Below, in pieces: positions 1 to 7,950 of a stretch of DNA of 64,000 bases. The first letter of the stretch is position 1; each line of letters starts with the position of its first letter. The stretch is from contig NZ_BDAI01000017.1 of the NCBI RefSeq assembly GCF_002091755.1, positions 1 through 64,000 on the forward strand, in the 5' to 3' direction. The translations under genes were made by a program, and so were the position numbers. Source of the stretch: Pseudomonas nitroreducens NBRC 12694. GTDB lineage: Bacteria; Pseudomonadota; Gammaproteobacteria; Pseudomonadales; Pseudomonadaceae. The notes below the pieces were generated by a model. That model was given only the letters and a program-made list of their open reading frames with translations, did no database searches and was not told the DNA's origin.

Positions 1-103
1 GGTTGTTCATCAGCATGCGCAGCGGCGCTTCGGTCAGCCAGCTTTTGGCGTTCAGTTGGGTGCCGCGCGGGGCACGGATTTCGACGTCGCGGAATTTGGT
101 CAC
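1..103 (-). CDS. hutU: Urocanate hydratase HutU, N-terminal fragment
   Basis: Only the first 34 codons are inside the window; the gene continues past the left edge. The reverse strand reads VTKFRDVEIRAPRG and then KSWLTEAPLRMLMNN, which I recognise as the conserved N-terminus of urocanase, the second enzyme of histidine breakdown (urocanate to imidazolone propionate, cytoplasmic, NAD+ dependent). The start is GTG at 101-103, preceded by an AAGGAG site with 7 nt spacing. Upstream lie a HutC-type palindrome (198-211) and a sigma-54 promoter match (217-231), so repression by HutC and activation by a CbrB/NtrC-type enhancer protein are expected. Confidence 0.9.
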   Translation of the reverse strand, partial: MTKFRDVEIRAPRGTQLNAKSWLTEAPLRMLMNN

Positions 104-197
104 GGAAGGCTCCTTCGCTTGCTCGGATCGTTCAGCCGGTGAGGGCTTTGGCGGTTCGTTGGACAGTTCCGAAAGTCTCGAAACCATCATGTCTATG

Positions 198-211
198 CTT
201 GTATGTACAAG
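198..211. promoter_or_regulatory. HutC-type operator upstream of hutU
   Basis: CTTGTA-TG-TACAAG is a perfect inverted repeat around a 2-nt centre. It resembles the TGTA-n2-TACA sites bound by GntR/HutC-family repressors and matches the palindromes at 1733-1746 and 4880-4889. It falls where the sigma-54 promoter at 217-231 would start transcription, so binding should block initiation. Confidence 0.65.
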
Positions 212-216
212 TATAA

Positions 217-231
217 GCAAAGCAAGGGCCA
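217..231 (-). promoter_or_regulatory. Sigma-54 (-24/-12) promoter for hutU
   Basis: Read on the minus strand this is TGGCCCTTGCTTTGC. GG and GC are separated by 10 nt, as in the consensus TGGCACG-N4-TTGC, with two mismatches. The predicted start lies near 205, about 100 nt upstream of the hutU GTG and inside the HutC palindrome. Sigma-54 control of hutU by CbrAB/NtrBC is known in fluorescent pseudomonads. Confidence 0.6.
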
Positions 232-538
232 ACCTTGTTTGGCGGTGCTGATCGCCCACCAGAACAATCAATTAAGCTATTGATTAATAAAAATAAAAAT
301 AGGAAAACATGAAACGAGCAGGAGCTGACAGAAAGCGCCGTCTGACAGACAGCCGCACCGGAAGAAGGCTTCCGTGCACCGTTTCGTAGCCTTCGGTAAC
401 ACCGCTCGCTACGAAGAGACACAGGTTGTATAGACAAGCATGAGGACGAAGGAAAGTACGCCAGCGTCAGACCACGAGCACTGACAGGACAAGGGGAAGA
501 AAAGCGTCCAGCACAATGACCACTCTTCAGGCACTCGC

Positions 539-1555
539 TCACTTCAACGCTGCATCGATCCTCCCCACCGCCTGGGGCGTCACCCATTTCGACCACAACG
601 CCCGGTGCTCGCGGAAGAACTTTGCCCGCACGTCCGCCACGTTCCGATGATGCTGCGCCATGTCTGCGAGCAGCGCGTTGAATATCGGCAGCGGCAGCTC
701 GACCTGCTCGAACACCTGCACCAGTTCCGGCGCCTTGTCGTGGAAGTCGCGCGACACGCCAATGCTGATCTTCGCCGGTAGCGAGCGAGAGCCCTCGGGA
801 TTGGGGTTGTTCGGGTCGGTCAAGGTCTTCCAGGCCTCCTCACTGAACGGTGGCTCCTCCAGCTGCACCAACTTGAAGCGCCCCAGCAGCGGCGTCGGCG
901 CCCAGTAATAGAAGAGCACTGGCCGGCCCTGTGCGATGGCCGAGCTGATCGCCGCATCCAGCGCCGGGCCGGCGCCGGTACGGAAGTTCACGTAGCTGTC
1001 AGTCAGCCCGTAGGCCTTGAGCTTCTGTGTGTTGACGATCTCGCAGGTCCAGCCGGTGGGGCAGTTGTAGAAGCGGCCCTTGTCCGGCTCCTCGTCATCC
1101 TTGAACAACGCCTTGTAACGGGGCAGGTCGCTGACGGACTTCAGGCCCGGCGCGGAAGCCTTGATGCCGCGCTTGGCATCGCCGTGCACTACATAATCCG
1201 GCACCCACCAGCCTTCGCTGGCGCCCTTCACTGTCTCGCCCACGGAGAACACCTGGCCGGCCTGTTCGGCCTGCTGCCACACGGTACTGCGCCCGGCCCA
1301 CTGCTCGCCGGTGACCTGGATGTCGTTCTGCTTCAGCGCGTTCTCCATGGTCACCGTGTTACCCGGCACGGCGTCGGTCTGACAGCCGTAGCCCTTCTCC
1401 AGGATGAAGCGCAGGACCTCGGTGGTGAACATCCCGCTCTCCCAGTTCAGCCCGGCGAATACCACGGGTTTCGGATAGGGACAGCCGGCAGCAAGGGTCT
1501 GGGCGCACAGGCCGAAGGCCAGTAGCAGCGCGAACAGGCAACGGGGGGCGGACAT
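539..1555 (-). CDS. ABC transporter substrate-binding protein, OpuAC/ProX type
   Basis: A 338-residue periplasmic binding protein. Residues 1-22 form a signal peptide (hydrophobic LFALLLAFGLCAQTLAA). The mature part has OpuAC-family features: an early VFAGLNWESGMFTTEVLRF segment, several Trp residues (GEQW, EGWW, YYWAP) typical of aromatic cages for quaternary amines or histidine, and a paired-Cys segment CPTGWTC. Members next to hut genes are thought to bring in histidine or betaine-like compounds. No ATPase or permease adjoins it here, so its transporter is elsewhere or beyond the left edge. It is divergent from hutH and shares with it the intergenic region carrying the 1733-1746 operator. 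Substrate is inferred from context only. Confidence 0.8.
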   Translation of the reverse strand: MSAPRCLFALLLAFGLCAQTLAAGCPYPKPVVFAGLNWESGMFTTEVLRFILEKGYGCQTDAVPGNTVTMENALKQNDIQVTGEQWAGRSTVWQQAEQAGQVFSVGETVKGASEGWWVPDYVVHGDAKRGIKASAPGLKSVSDLPRYKALFKDDEEPDKGRFYNCPTGWTCEIVNTQKLKAYGLTDSYVNFRTGAGPALDAAISSAIAQGRPVLFYYWAPTPLLGRFKLVQLEEPPFSEEAWKTLTDPNNPNPEGSRSLPAKISIGVSRDFHDKAPELVQVFEQVELPLPIFNALLADMAQHHRNVADVRAKFFREHRALWSKWVTPQAVGRIDAALK

Positions 1556-1732
1556 GGGCGACTCCGGACGCGTTGGTGTCCTTAGGGTTTAGCCGCCGCG
1601 GCGCGGTTTGCCCACAACCATCGGACTGGAAATGCCACCGGGGGTGACATTCACTTTCTCCCGAGCGGCCTCTCAGCGCGACCGGCGACGAAGGCATGGG
1701 CCCTGGCGCACCATGGCACAGAGATTGCTATA

Positions 1733-1746
1733 CCTGTATATACAGG
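1733..1746. promoter_or_regulatory. HutC-type operator between the binding-protein gene and hutH
   Basis: CCTGTATATACAGG is a perfect 14-bp palindrome with core TGTATATACA. It lies 41 nt upstream of the hutH ATG, in the intergenic region shared with the divergent binding-protein gene. The same core occurs at 4880-4889, next to hutC. Confidence 0.7.
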
Positions 1747-1787
1747 AACTATCCACGGTAACACTTCACCGAATCCAGGATGCCGAC

Positions 1788-3317
1788 ATGCCCGCAACCC
1801 TGATCCTGACGCCCGGCCAGTTCGACCTCGACCAACTGCGCGCCATCTACCAGCACCAGCCCGACCTGCAGCTTGCCGACGAATGCCGCGAAGCCATCCT
1901 GCACAGCGCGCAGACGGTCAGCCAGATCATCGCCGACCAGCGCACCGTGTACGGCATCAATACCGGTTTCGGCCTGCTGGCGCGCACCTCGATTCCCGAG
2001 GAGCAACTCGCCACCCTGCAGCGCAACCTGATCCTTTCCCATTGCACCGGCACCGGAGCGCTGCTGGACGACGCCAGCGTGGCGCTGATCATGGCGCTGA
2101 AGATCGGCTCGCTGGCGCGCGGCTTTTCCGGCGTCAGCCCGGCGGTGATCGAGACGCTGCTCAAGCTCTACCGCGCACGTGTCTACCCGTGTATTCCATC
2201 CCAGGGTTCGGTGGGCGCCTCCGGCGACCTCGCGCCGCTGGCGCACATGTCCGCGATCCTGCTGGGCGTCGGCCAGGTGCGCCATGAAGGGCGCATCCTC
2301 GAAGCCAGCGAAGGCCTCGCCATCGCCGGCGCCGAGCCGCTGGTGCTGGGCCCGAAGGAGGGCCTGGCGCTGATCAACGGCACCCAGGTTTCCACGGCTC
2401 TGGCCCTGCGCGGGCTGTTTGCGGCGGAGAAGCTGTTCATCTCCGCGGTGGTGGCCGGCAGCTTAAGCGTGGAAGCGCTGAAGGGCTCGTTCGTGCCCTT
2501 CGATGCGCGCATCCAGGCCGTGCGTGGCCAACCGGGACAGATCACGGTCGCCGCGTTGTACCGGGAACTGCTGCACGACAGCCCGATCAACCAGTCGCAC
2601 ATCGACTGCAAGCGTGTGCAGGACCCGTACTCGCTGCGCTGCCAGCCACAGGTGATGGGCGCATGCCTGGACCATCTGCGCTTCGCTGCTGGAGTTTTCC
2701 TGCGCGAGGCCAATGCGGTTTCCGACAACCCGCTGGTGTTCAGCGCTGACGGCGACGTTCTGTCAGGCGGTAACTTCCACGCCGAGCCGGTGGCCATGGC
2801 CTCCGACGTGCTGGCGCTGGCAATCTCCGAGATCGGCGCGCTGTCCGAGCGGCGCATCGCCCAACTGGTGGACCCGGCCATGTCCGGCCTGCCGGCGTTC
2901 CTGGTCAAGGAAGGCGGGCTCAACTCCGGCTTCATGATCGCCCAGGTCACCTCGGCGGCGCTGGCCTCGGAGAACAAGACCTGGGCGCACCCGGCCTCGG
3001 TGGACAGCCTGCCGACCTCGGCCAACCAGGAAGACCACGTCTCCATGGCCACCTTCGCCGCCCGCCGCCTGCAGGACATGGCCGCCAACAGCGCCGGTGT
3101 GGTCGCCATCGAACTGCTCGCCGCCGCGCAGGGCGTGGACTTCCACGCGCCGCTGCAAAGTTCGCCGCAGTTGCAGGAAGTCCGCACGCTGATCCGCAGC
3201 CAGGTGCCGCACTATGAGCAGGACCGCTACTTCGCTCCGGACATCGCCGCCGCGCGGGCGTGGGTCGAGGATGGGGTGATGAGCCGCTGGATTGGCTACG
3301 AGCGGTTGTATTCGTAA
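1788..3317 (+). CDS. hutH: Histidine ammonia-lyase
   Basis: Catalyses the first step of histidine catabolism, L-histidine to trans-urocanate plus ammonia, in the cytoplasm. The protein has 509 residues, the usual length. The Ala144-Ser145-Gly146 triad in SVGASGDLAPL forms the MIO electrophile by self-cyclisation. Other family segments include YGINTGFG near residue 57 and the later NQEDHVSM. I chose the ATG at 1788 because AGGA lies 7 nt before it; the open frame extends upstream to 1608 but that part overlaps the operator region. A strong hairpin terminator follows at 3344-3375. Confidence 0.97.
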   Translation: MPATLILTPGQFDLDQLRAIYQHQPDLQLADECREAILHSAQTVSQIIADQRTVYGINTGFGLLARTSIPEEQLATLQRNLILSHCTGTGALLDDASVALIMALKIGSLARGFSGVSPAVIETLLKLYRARVYPCIPSQGSVGASGDLAPLAHMSAILLGVGQVRHEGRILEASEGLAIAGAEPLVLGPKEGLALINGTQVSTALALRGLFAAEKLFISAVVAGSLSVEALKGSFVPFDARIQAVRGQPGQITVAALYRELLHDSPINQSHIDCKRVQDPYSLRCQPQVMGACLDHLRFAAGVFLREANAVSDNPLVFSADGDVLSGGNFHAEPVAMASDVLALAISEIGALSERRIAQLVDPAMSGLPAFLVKEGGLNSGFMIAQVTSAALASENKTWAHPASVDSLPTSANQEDHVSMATFAARRLQDMAANSAGVVAIELLAAAQGVDFHAPLQSSPQLQEVRTLIRSQVPHYEQDRYFAPDIAAARAWVEDGVMSRWIGYERLYS

Positions 3318-3343
3318 CCCGCCCTACGGATCAACATCCCGCC

Positions 3344-3375
3344 AACAACAAGGGCGCCGAGGCGCCCTTGTTGTT
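3344..3375. terminator. Bidirectional terminator between hutH and hutD
   Basis: A 15-bp perfect stem (AACAACAAGGGCGCC / GGCGCCCTTGTTGTT) with a 2-nt loop. The A-rich and T-rich arms let it work in both directions. It serves the converging hutH and hutCD and touches the last base of hutD's stop codon. Confidence 0.8.
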
Positions 3376-3965
3376 CATCGCGGATCGAGTTCGATCACGC
3401 AGATATCTGCACTTCCCGCCATCGCCAGCCGCCACTCCCGCAGAACGCCCGCACCTTCGGCAATCAGCGTGTCATGCAGCCCCAGCACCCCGGCGGCCTC
3501 GCCGTTCAGACTGGGGTGAACCCCCTCGCCCGTACTGAACAACAGCACCGTGGAAGCGCTGCTGAAGAAATGCGCCTCGCGGTCCAACCGCAGCCACTGC
3601 AAGCGTGCCCGGTAGCGAGTGGGCGAATAGATCAGATTGAAGTCACGAATCGCGCCGCCCAGCAGCGTACAGTCCACCGCACTGGCGCCATCGAAGGCGA
3701 AGGCATCGAGTGCGCGCAGGTCGCGGGAATCGATGCCGTCCACGCTCAGCCGCATACCCTCGCCTTGCAACACGCTGATGACGCGCTGGTAACCGGTGAA
3801 CGCAGAGAACGGCCCCGGCGCCCCTACGTCGGCGATGGACACGCGCCAGCCGAAGCCTTCCAGGCCATCGCCGGCATCGCGGACGATCTCGCGGGTCGTG
3901 CCCGCGCCGTTCTTCCAGGGCATCGCCGGGTAGTCGGCGGCGCGCAGAATTCGCACTTCACTCAT
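3375..3965 (-). CDS. hutD: HutD family protein
   Basis: A 196-residue cupin-fold protein with the HutD start MSEVRILRAADY and the conserved PWKNGAGTTREI segment at residues 15-26. HutD is reported to act as a governor that sets an upper limit on hut expression in Pseudomonas, possibly by binding a pathway intermediate (formylglutamate has been suggested); its mechanism is unsettled. The ATG overlaps the hutC stop as ATGA, so the two are translationally coupled in a hutC-hutD operon. The frame could extend upstream to 4070, but that would run deep into hutC. Confidence 0.92.
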   Translation of the reverse strand: MSEVRILRAADYPAMPWKNGAGTTREIVRDAGDGLEGFGWRVSIADVGAPGPFSAFTGYQRVISVLQGEGMRLSVDGIDSRDLRALDAFAFDGASAVDCTLLGGAIRDFNLIYSPTRYRARLQWLRLDREAHFFSSASTVLLFSTGEGVHPSLNGEAAGVLGLHDTLIAEGAGVLREWRLAMAGSADICVIELDPR

Positions 3966-4729
3966 GAACTGAATCGTCCTTCCAGGCGGTAGCGCGAACC
4001 CGGATAGAGCAGGCGCGCGCTGGTCACGGTATTGCGTCCCGACCAGGTGCGCCGGCGGATCAGCAGGCATGGCTCATGGCGGTCGACGGACAGCAGCTTG
4101 CATTCCTCGGGGCTGGGCAGCACCGCCTCGACCACGTGCTCGCCCTCGCTCAGCGGGGCGACCTGGGTGAGGTAGGCGAAGGGCGTCTGCCCGGTGAAAT
4201 CCTGCTTGAGGTAATCCGGCGCCACGGCTGCGTTGACGTAGCGGTCCTCGATCTGCACCGGGATATCGTTTTCGTAGTGCACGATCACCGAGTGGAAGAT
4301 GCGCTGGCCCTCGCGCACGTCCAGCGCCAGCGCGCGCTCGGCGCTGGCCAGCTCTTCCACCAGACTGATCACCACGAGGTGGTGCTTGTGCCCGCGGGCA
4401 GTGATTTCCTCGGCGATGTTCTGCACCTGGAACAGCGCCGACTGGCCCTTGGGCTCGGCGACGAAGGTGCCGACGCCCTGCATGCGCACCAGCAGGCCGT
4501 CGGCAGTCAGCTCGCGCAGCGCGCGGTTGATGGTCATGCGGCTGACACTCAGCTCGGCAACCAGCTCCGCCTCGGACGGCACGCGGTGGTGCGGCGGCCA
4601 GGTTCCGGACTGGATCTGCTGGATGATCATCTGCTTGACGCGAGCGTACAGCGGCGCGGGAATTTCCCCCATCTGCGCGGCGAGCGACGAACCCTCGGCG
4701 GGCGGGGTAGGCGTGGGCGATGCGGGCAC
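3962..4729 (-). CDS. hutC: Histidine utilisation repressor HutC (GntR family)
   Basis: A 255-residue GntR/HutC regulator. An N-terminal winged helix (about residues 25-95: PLYARVKQMIIQQIQSG, then VPSEAELVAELSVSRMTINRAL and LVRMQGVGTFVAEP) is followed by a UTRA ligand-binding domain (residues 110-250). It represses the hut genes until urocanate binds. The start is GTG at 4727-4729 with AAGGAG 7 nt before it. It is divergent from hutF, and the shared 190-nt gap contains the TGTATATACA operator, so it probably also controls itself. Confidence 0.95.
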   Translation of the reverse strand: MPASPTPTPPAEGSSLAAQMGEIPAPLYARVKQMIIQQIQSGTWPPHHRVPSEAELVAELSVSRMTINRALRELTADGLLVRMQGVGTFVAEPKGQSALFQVQNIAEEITARGHKHHLVVISLVEELASAERALALDVREGQRIFHSVIVHYENDIPVQIEDRYVNAAVAPDYLKQDFTGQTPFAYLTQVAPLSEGEHVVEAVLPSPEECKLLSVDRHEPCLLIRRRTWSGRNTVTSARLLYPGSRYRLEGRFSS

Positions 4730-4879
4730 GGGAAACTCCTTGTCGTGGCGACGGTGTTCTTTCTATGGAGGGCGACTGCGGTCTGACTCCGGCATGTACC
4801 GGATTCGACCCGTGCATACAAGTCCTCTGACGACCGCCGGGTTGCCTTGCAGTTTACGGCCCCGGCAAACGTCTGTATA

Positions 4880-4889
4880 TGTATATACA
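4880..4889. promoter_or_regulatory. HutC-type operator between hutC and hutF
   Basis: TGTATATACA is a perfect palindrome inside an alternating TGTATATG-TATATACA stretch (about 4874-4889), with a further half-like element GCATACAAG near 4814. It lies 31 nt upstream of the hutF ATG in the divergent hutC/hutF gap. Confidence 0.65.
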
Positions 4890-4919
4890 AATTCCAAGAA
4901 ACCTGCGAGGACCTCCCGC

Positions 4920-6284
4920 ATGTCCGTTCTGTTCGCCGAAACTGCACTGCTGCCTTCTGGCTGGGCGCGCAACGTCCGCTTCGAAATCGATGCCGCGGGC
5001 CAGTTCACCGCGATCACCCCGGACGCCAGCGCAGAAGGCGCCGAGCGCATCGCCGGACCGGTCCTGGCGGGCATGCCGAACCTGCACTCCCACGCCTTCC
5101 AGCGCGCCATGGCGGGCCTGGCGGAAGTTGCCGGCAACCCCAACGACAGCTTCTGGACCTGGCGCGAGCTGATGTATCGCCTGGTCGGTCGCCTGTCGCC
5201 CGAGCAGGTCGGGGTGATCGCCCGCCAGCTGTACATCGAAATGCTCAAGGCCGGTTACACCGGCGTCGCCGAATTCCACTACGTGCACCACGACATCGAC
5301 GGCCAGCCCTATGCCAACCCGGCGGAACTGGCGCTGCGCGTCAGCCAAGCCGCGGCGGATGCCGGCATCGGCCTGACCCTGCTGCCGGTGCTCTACTCCC
5401 ACGCCGGTTTCGGCGGCCAGTCGCCGAGCGAAGGCCAGCGCCGTTTCATCAACAGCACGGACAGCTACCTGAAATTGATCGACGGGCTGCGCACGCACCT
5501 GGCAGACCAGCCGCAGCAGGGCCTCGGCCTGTGCTTCCACTCCCTGCGCGCGGTGACACCGCAGCAGATCACCGAGGTGCTGGGCGCTGATTCCAGCGGC
5601 TGCCCGGTGCACATCCACATCGCCGAGCAGCAGAAGGAAGTCGACGACTGCCTGGCCTGGAGCGGTCGCCGACCACTGCAGTGGCTGTACGAGAACGTCG
5701 CGGTGGACGAACGCTGGTGCCTGGTCCACGCCACCCACGCCGAACCCGACGAAGTCACCGCCATGGCCCGTAGTGGTGCGGTCGCCGGCCTCTGCCTGAC
5801 CACCGAGGCGAACCTGGGCGACGGCATCTTCCCGGCGGTGGATTACCTCGCCCAAAACGGCCGCTTCGGCATCGGTTCGGACAGCCATGTATCACTGAGC
5901 GTGGTCGAGGAACTGCGCTGGCTGGAATATGGCCAGCGCCTGCGCGACCAGCGCCGCAACCGCCTCTACGGCAAGGACCAGCCCATGGTTGGCCGCACCC
6001 TGTTCGATGCCGCCCTCAGCGGCGGCGCACAGGCGCTTGGCCAGCCCACGGGGGAACTGGCTGTCGGCAAGCGCGCCGACCTGCTGGTACTCAACGGTGG
6101 CGACCCTTACCTGCAAACTGCCCGTGGCGACGCGATCCTCAACCGCTGGCTGTTCGCCGGCGGCGACCGCCAGGTACGCGATGTGATGGTTGCCGGGCAA
6201 TGGCGTGTGCGCGAAGGCCGGCACGCGCTTGAAGAACAAAGCGCCCAGGCGTTCGGTGGCGTCCTTCGCGAGCTGCTGGACTGA
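4920..6284 (+). CDS. hutF: Formimidoylglutamate deiminase
   Basis: An amidohydrolase of 454 residues that converts N-formimidoyl-L-glutamate to N-formyl-L-glutamate and ammonia, the route pseudomonads use with HutG. The zinc ligands of the family are visible: His56 and His58 in NLHSHAF, a later His in HIHIAEQQ, and the GSDSHVSLS segment with the catalytic Asp. The start ATG at 4920 has GAGGA about 9 nt upstream. The same frame is open back to 4299, but that part is antisense to hutC. A REP palindrome pair and a terminator follow. Confidence 0.96.
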   Translation: MSVLFAETALLPSGWARNVRFEIDAAGQFTAITPDASAEGAERIAGPVLAGMPNLHSHAFQRAMAGLAEVAGNPNDSFWTWRELMYRLVGRLSPEQVGVIARQLYIEMLKAGYTGVAEFHYVHHDIDGQPYANPAELALRVSQAAADAGIGLTLLPVLYSHAGFGGQSPSEGQRRFINSTDSYLKLIDGLRTHLADQPQQGLGLCFHSLRAVTPQQITEVLGADSSGCPVHIHIAEQQKEVDDCLAWSGRRPLQWLYENVAVDERWCLVHATHAEPDEVTAMARSGAVAGLCLTTEANLGDGIFPAVDYLAQNGRFGIGSDSHVSLSVVEELRWLEYGQRLRDQRRNRLYGKDQPMVGRTLFDAALSGGAQALGQPTGELAVGKRADLLVLNGGDPYLQTARGDAILNRWLFAGGDRQVRDVMVAGQWRVREGRHALEEQSAQAFGGVLRELLD

Positions 6285-6291
6285 CAGCCCC

Positions 6292-6360
6292 TGTAGGAGC
6301 GAGCTTGCTCGCGAACAGCCTTCGCTGCGAGGCGAGTTCGCGAGCAAGCTCGCTCCTACG
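6292..6360. repeat. REP palindrome pair
   Basis: GTAGGAGCGAGCTTGCTCGC and its inverted copy (GCGAGCAAGCTCGCTCCTAC) flank a short variable centre. This is the common Pseudomonas intergenic REP doublet. Other members in the window are at 16489-16566 and 36787-36867, with degenerate ones at 21922-21990 and 30081-30157. Confidence 0.9.
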
Positions 6361-6401
6361 AAAAGCCCGCGCCGGCAATACCGCGCGAAATACCCGCCAT
6401 G

Positions 6402-6428
6402 AAAAAACGCCCCGAGGGGCGTTTTTTA
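6402..6428. terminator. Bidirectional terminator between hutF and the lipocalin gene
   Basis: AAAAAACGCCCC-GA-GGGGCGTTTTTT: a GC stem flanked by A and T runs, serving two convergent genes. Confidence 0.9.
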
Positions 6429-6980
6429 TTGGGCCGCCGAACTGGAATCGGCTGCCCGCCAGATCAGGTCGTCGGTCTGGTAGCCGCGCTCATGGGCCAG
6501 CCCCAGCAGCTTCATGCGGGTGGCATCCGGCACCACCGGCTTGCGCGACAGCAGCCAGAGGTACTCGCGATTCGGGTTGCCCACCAGCGCGGTCTGGTAA
6601 TCGTCGTCGACGTAGAGTACCCAATAGTCACCCTTGGCGAGCCCCGGGAAGATCCGCGTGAAGGTGTTGTCGAAACGCACCCAGAGCTTGTCGGTGCGGC
6701 CCGGCACCTGCGCTTCGGCGCGGCCGGTGGCCTGGTCCCATTCACCGTCGGTGGTCAGGCAGCGATTGGTCACCGCGATGCTGGAATCAGGCTGCAACCG
6801 ATAGTGGGCTTCCGACTGCGCGCAGTGGCGCTGGAAAAACATCGGCTTGCGCGCCAACTCGTACCAGGTGCCCTCGTAGCGCTTGAGGTCGACCTGCACG
6901 GTCTGCGGCGGTTGCGGCGAGGAACCGGCACAACCGCTCAACGCGGCGAGGCAGGCCAACCAGATAAGGGATCGACGCAT
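6426..6980 (-). CDS. blc: Outer-membrane lipocalin, Blc type
   Basis: A 184-residue lipoprotein. It has a signal sequence with lipobox LSGC (Cys17), then the bacterial lipocalin signature with the GTWYELAR motif near residue 37 and later FDNTF and DYWVLYVDDDYQTALVG segments. Blc-type lipocalins sit in the outer membrane and bind fatty acids or lysophospholipids, and are often stress-induced. The ATG has a strong AAGGAGCAACGC leader. It lies just upstream of a second small lipoprotein gene on the same strand. Confidence 0.9.
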   Translation of the reverse strand: MRRSLIWLACLAALSGCAGSSPQPPQTVQVDLKRYEGTWYELARKPMFFQRHCAQSEAHYRLQPDSSIAVTNRCLTTDGEWDQATGRAEAQVPGRTDKLWVRFDNTFTRIFPGLAKGDYWVLYVDDDYQTALVGNPNREYLWLLSRKPVVPDATRMKLLGLAHERGYQTDDLIWRAADSSSAAQ

Positions 6981-7017
6981 TGCGTTGCTCCTTGGCTGCC
7001 CGCCCCGTCCCCCAGGC

Positions 7018-7272
7018 CTACTTCAGGCCCTGGGCGGAGAACAGCAGCACTTTGTCGCCAGCGTACTGGATGCTGATGAAAGCCTTCTCGTCTCCCCAGG
7101 TGCAGCTGGAAACCCCCAGTGCGCCGGAGCATTCGGCAGGCTTGCCGAGCAGGCTTTCCACCTCGGCCTTGCTCATGCCGGTTTTGATCTTGGAATAGTT
7201 CTCCTGGTTCACTTTGCTGCAAGCGGCCAGGACGACACAGAACGCGACGAGCGCGAGGCGGCGGAAAGACAT
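7018..7272 (-). CDS. Small lipoprotein, SmpA/OmlA-like (DUF3862-type)
   Basis: An 84-residue lipoprotein with signal sequence MSFRRLALVAFCVVLAAC (Cys18 lipidated). The mature part contains YSKIKTGMSKAEVESLLGKP, the helix motif shared by BamE/SmpA-like and DUF3862 proteins, then a Trp-containing strand. Function is unknown; the fold is used for envelope protein-protein contacts. I chose ATG 7272 because GGAG lies 6 nt before it; an upstream ATG at 7284 lacks a ribosome site. Confidence 0.75.
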   Translation of the reverse strand: MSFRRLALVAFCVVLAACSKVNQENYSKIKTGMSKAEVESLLGKPAECSGALGVSSCTWGDEKAFISIQYAGDKVLLFSAQGLK

Positions 7273-7344
7273 CGACAACTCCATTTTTTGGGGGCAGGCC
7301 AACAAGCTTGGCACAGAGCGACCGGTTCGGCCGCCGGGTTGGAG

Positions 7345-7950
7345 TCAGAAACGTGAGCCAGGTTCCGTGAGGAACTGTACTTCTTCGACCGTGGATTCGC
7401 GGCCGAGAATGGCGTTGCGGTGGGGGAAGCGGCCGAAGCGCTTGATCACCACCTGGTGCTTGCGCGCATAGGCGAGGTAACCAGCGAACAGCACCTTCTC
7501 GCTCTCGCTGGATTCGCCCTGCAATTCCTCATACAGGCGCACTGCCTCGTTCTGGCTGGCCAGATTCTCGGCGTGCTCCAGCACGATGTAGACGAACACT
7601 CGCTCGATGCGCGGCAACTGGCGATCGAAACCGGCCTCCAGCCCCTGGCGCACCAGTTGCTGGGCGCGGGCATCGCCGGCGTAGGCGCGCGGGGAATCAC
7701 GGAAGATCATCCGTGGCAGCTGGTCCAGCAGCAGGATCAGCGCCAGCCAGCTCTGCGGCTCGCGCTCCCACTCCTGCAGACCACCGTCCAGGGCCTGGCG
7801 CACCAGGCCACCGAAACGGTTTTCCGAGTCCACGTCCTGGCAGGCGCTCTTGCCGAACCACAGGGCGTTGCGCTGGGCGGCGACTTCGTTGGCGTCCAGC
7901 GCGTTGCCGAACCACCAGTCGAGCAGCGACTGCCAGGGCGCGGCGCTCAT
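7345..7950 (-). CDS. DUF924 family protein
   Basis: A 201-residue cytoplasmic protein. WFGKSACQDVDSENRFGGLV, SWLALILLLDQLPRMIFR and the C-terminal KRFGRFPHRNAILGR are the conserved blocks of the DUF924 family (all-helical, TPR-like, function unknown). The ATG overlaps the fbp stop by one base (TGATG), so it is likely translated from the fbp mRNA. Confidence 0.88.
   Translation of the reverse strand: MSAAPWQSLLDWWFGNALDANEVAAQRNALWFGKSACQDVDSENRFGGLVRQALDGGLQEWEREPQSWLALILLLDQLPRMIFRDSPRAYAGDARAQQLVRQGLEAGFDRQLPRIERVFVYIVLEHAENLASQNEAVRLYEELQGESSESEKVLFAGYLAYARKHQVVIKRFGRFPHRNAILGRESTVEEVQFLTEPGSRF

Larger units (their letters stand above)
104..538. other. Intergenic region upstream of hutU
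   Basis: This 435-nt gap holds the hutU leader, HutC operator and sigma-54 promoter (104-231), an AT-rich block (about 265-310) and a hairpin of TTCGTAGC (383-390) with GCTACGAA (408-415). A possible 26-codon reading frame with an AGGA site lies at 309-389. Beyond that I see no gene. The AT-rich block could be a bending or enhancer-binding region for the sigma-54 promoter. Confidence 0.5.

Noticed and set aside
3966..4070. N-terminal extension of hutD
   Set aside because: ATG 3965 overlaps the hutC stop as ATGA and gives the family start MSEVRIL.
4299..4919. N-terminal extension of hutF back to 4299
   Set aside because: It would overlap hutC in antisense; the ribosome site and family start support 4920.
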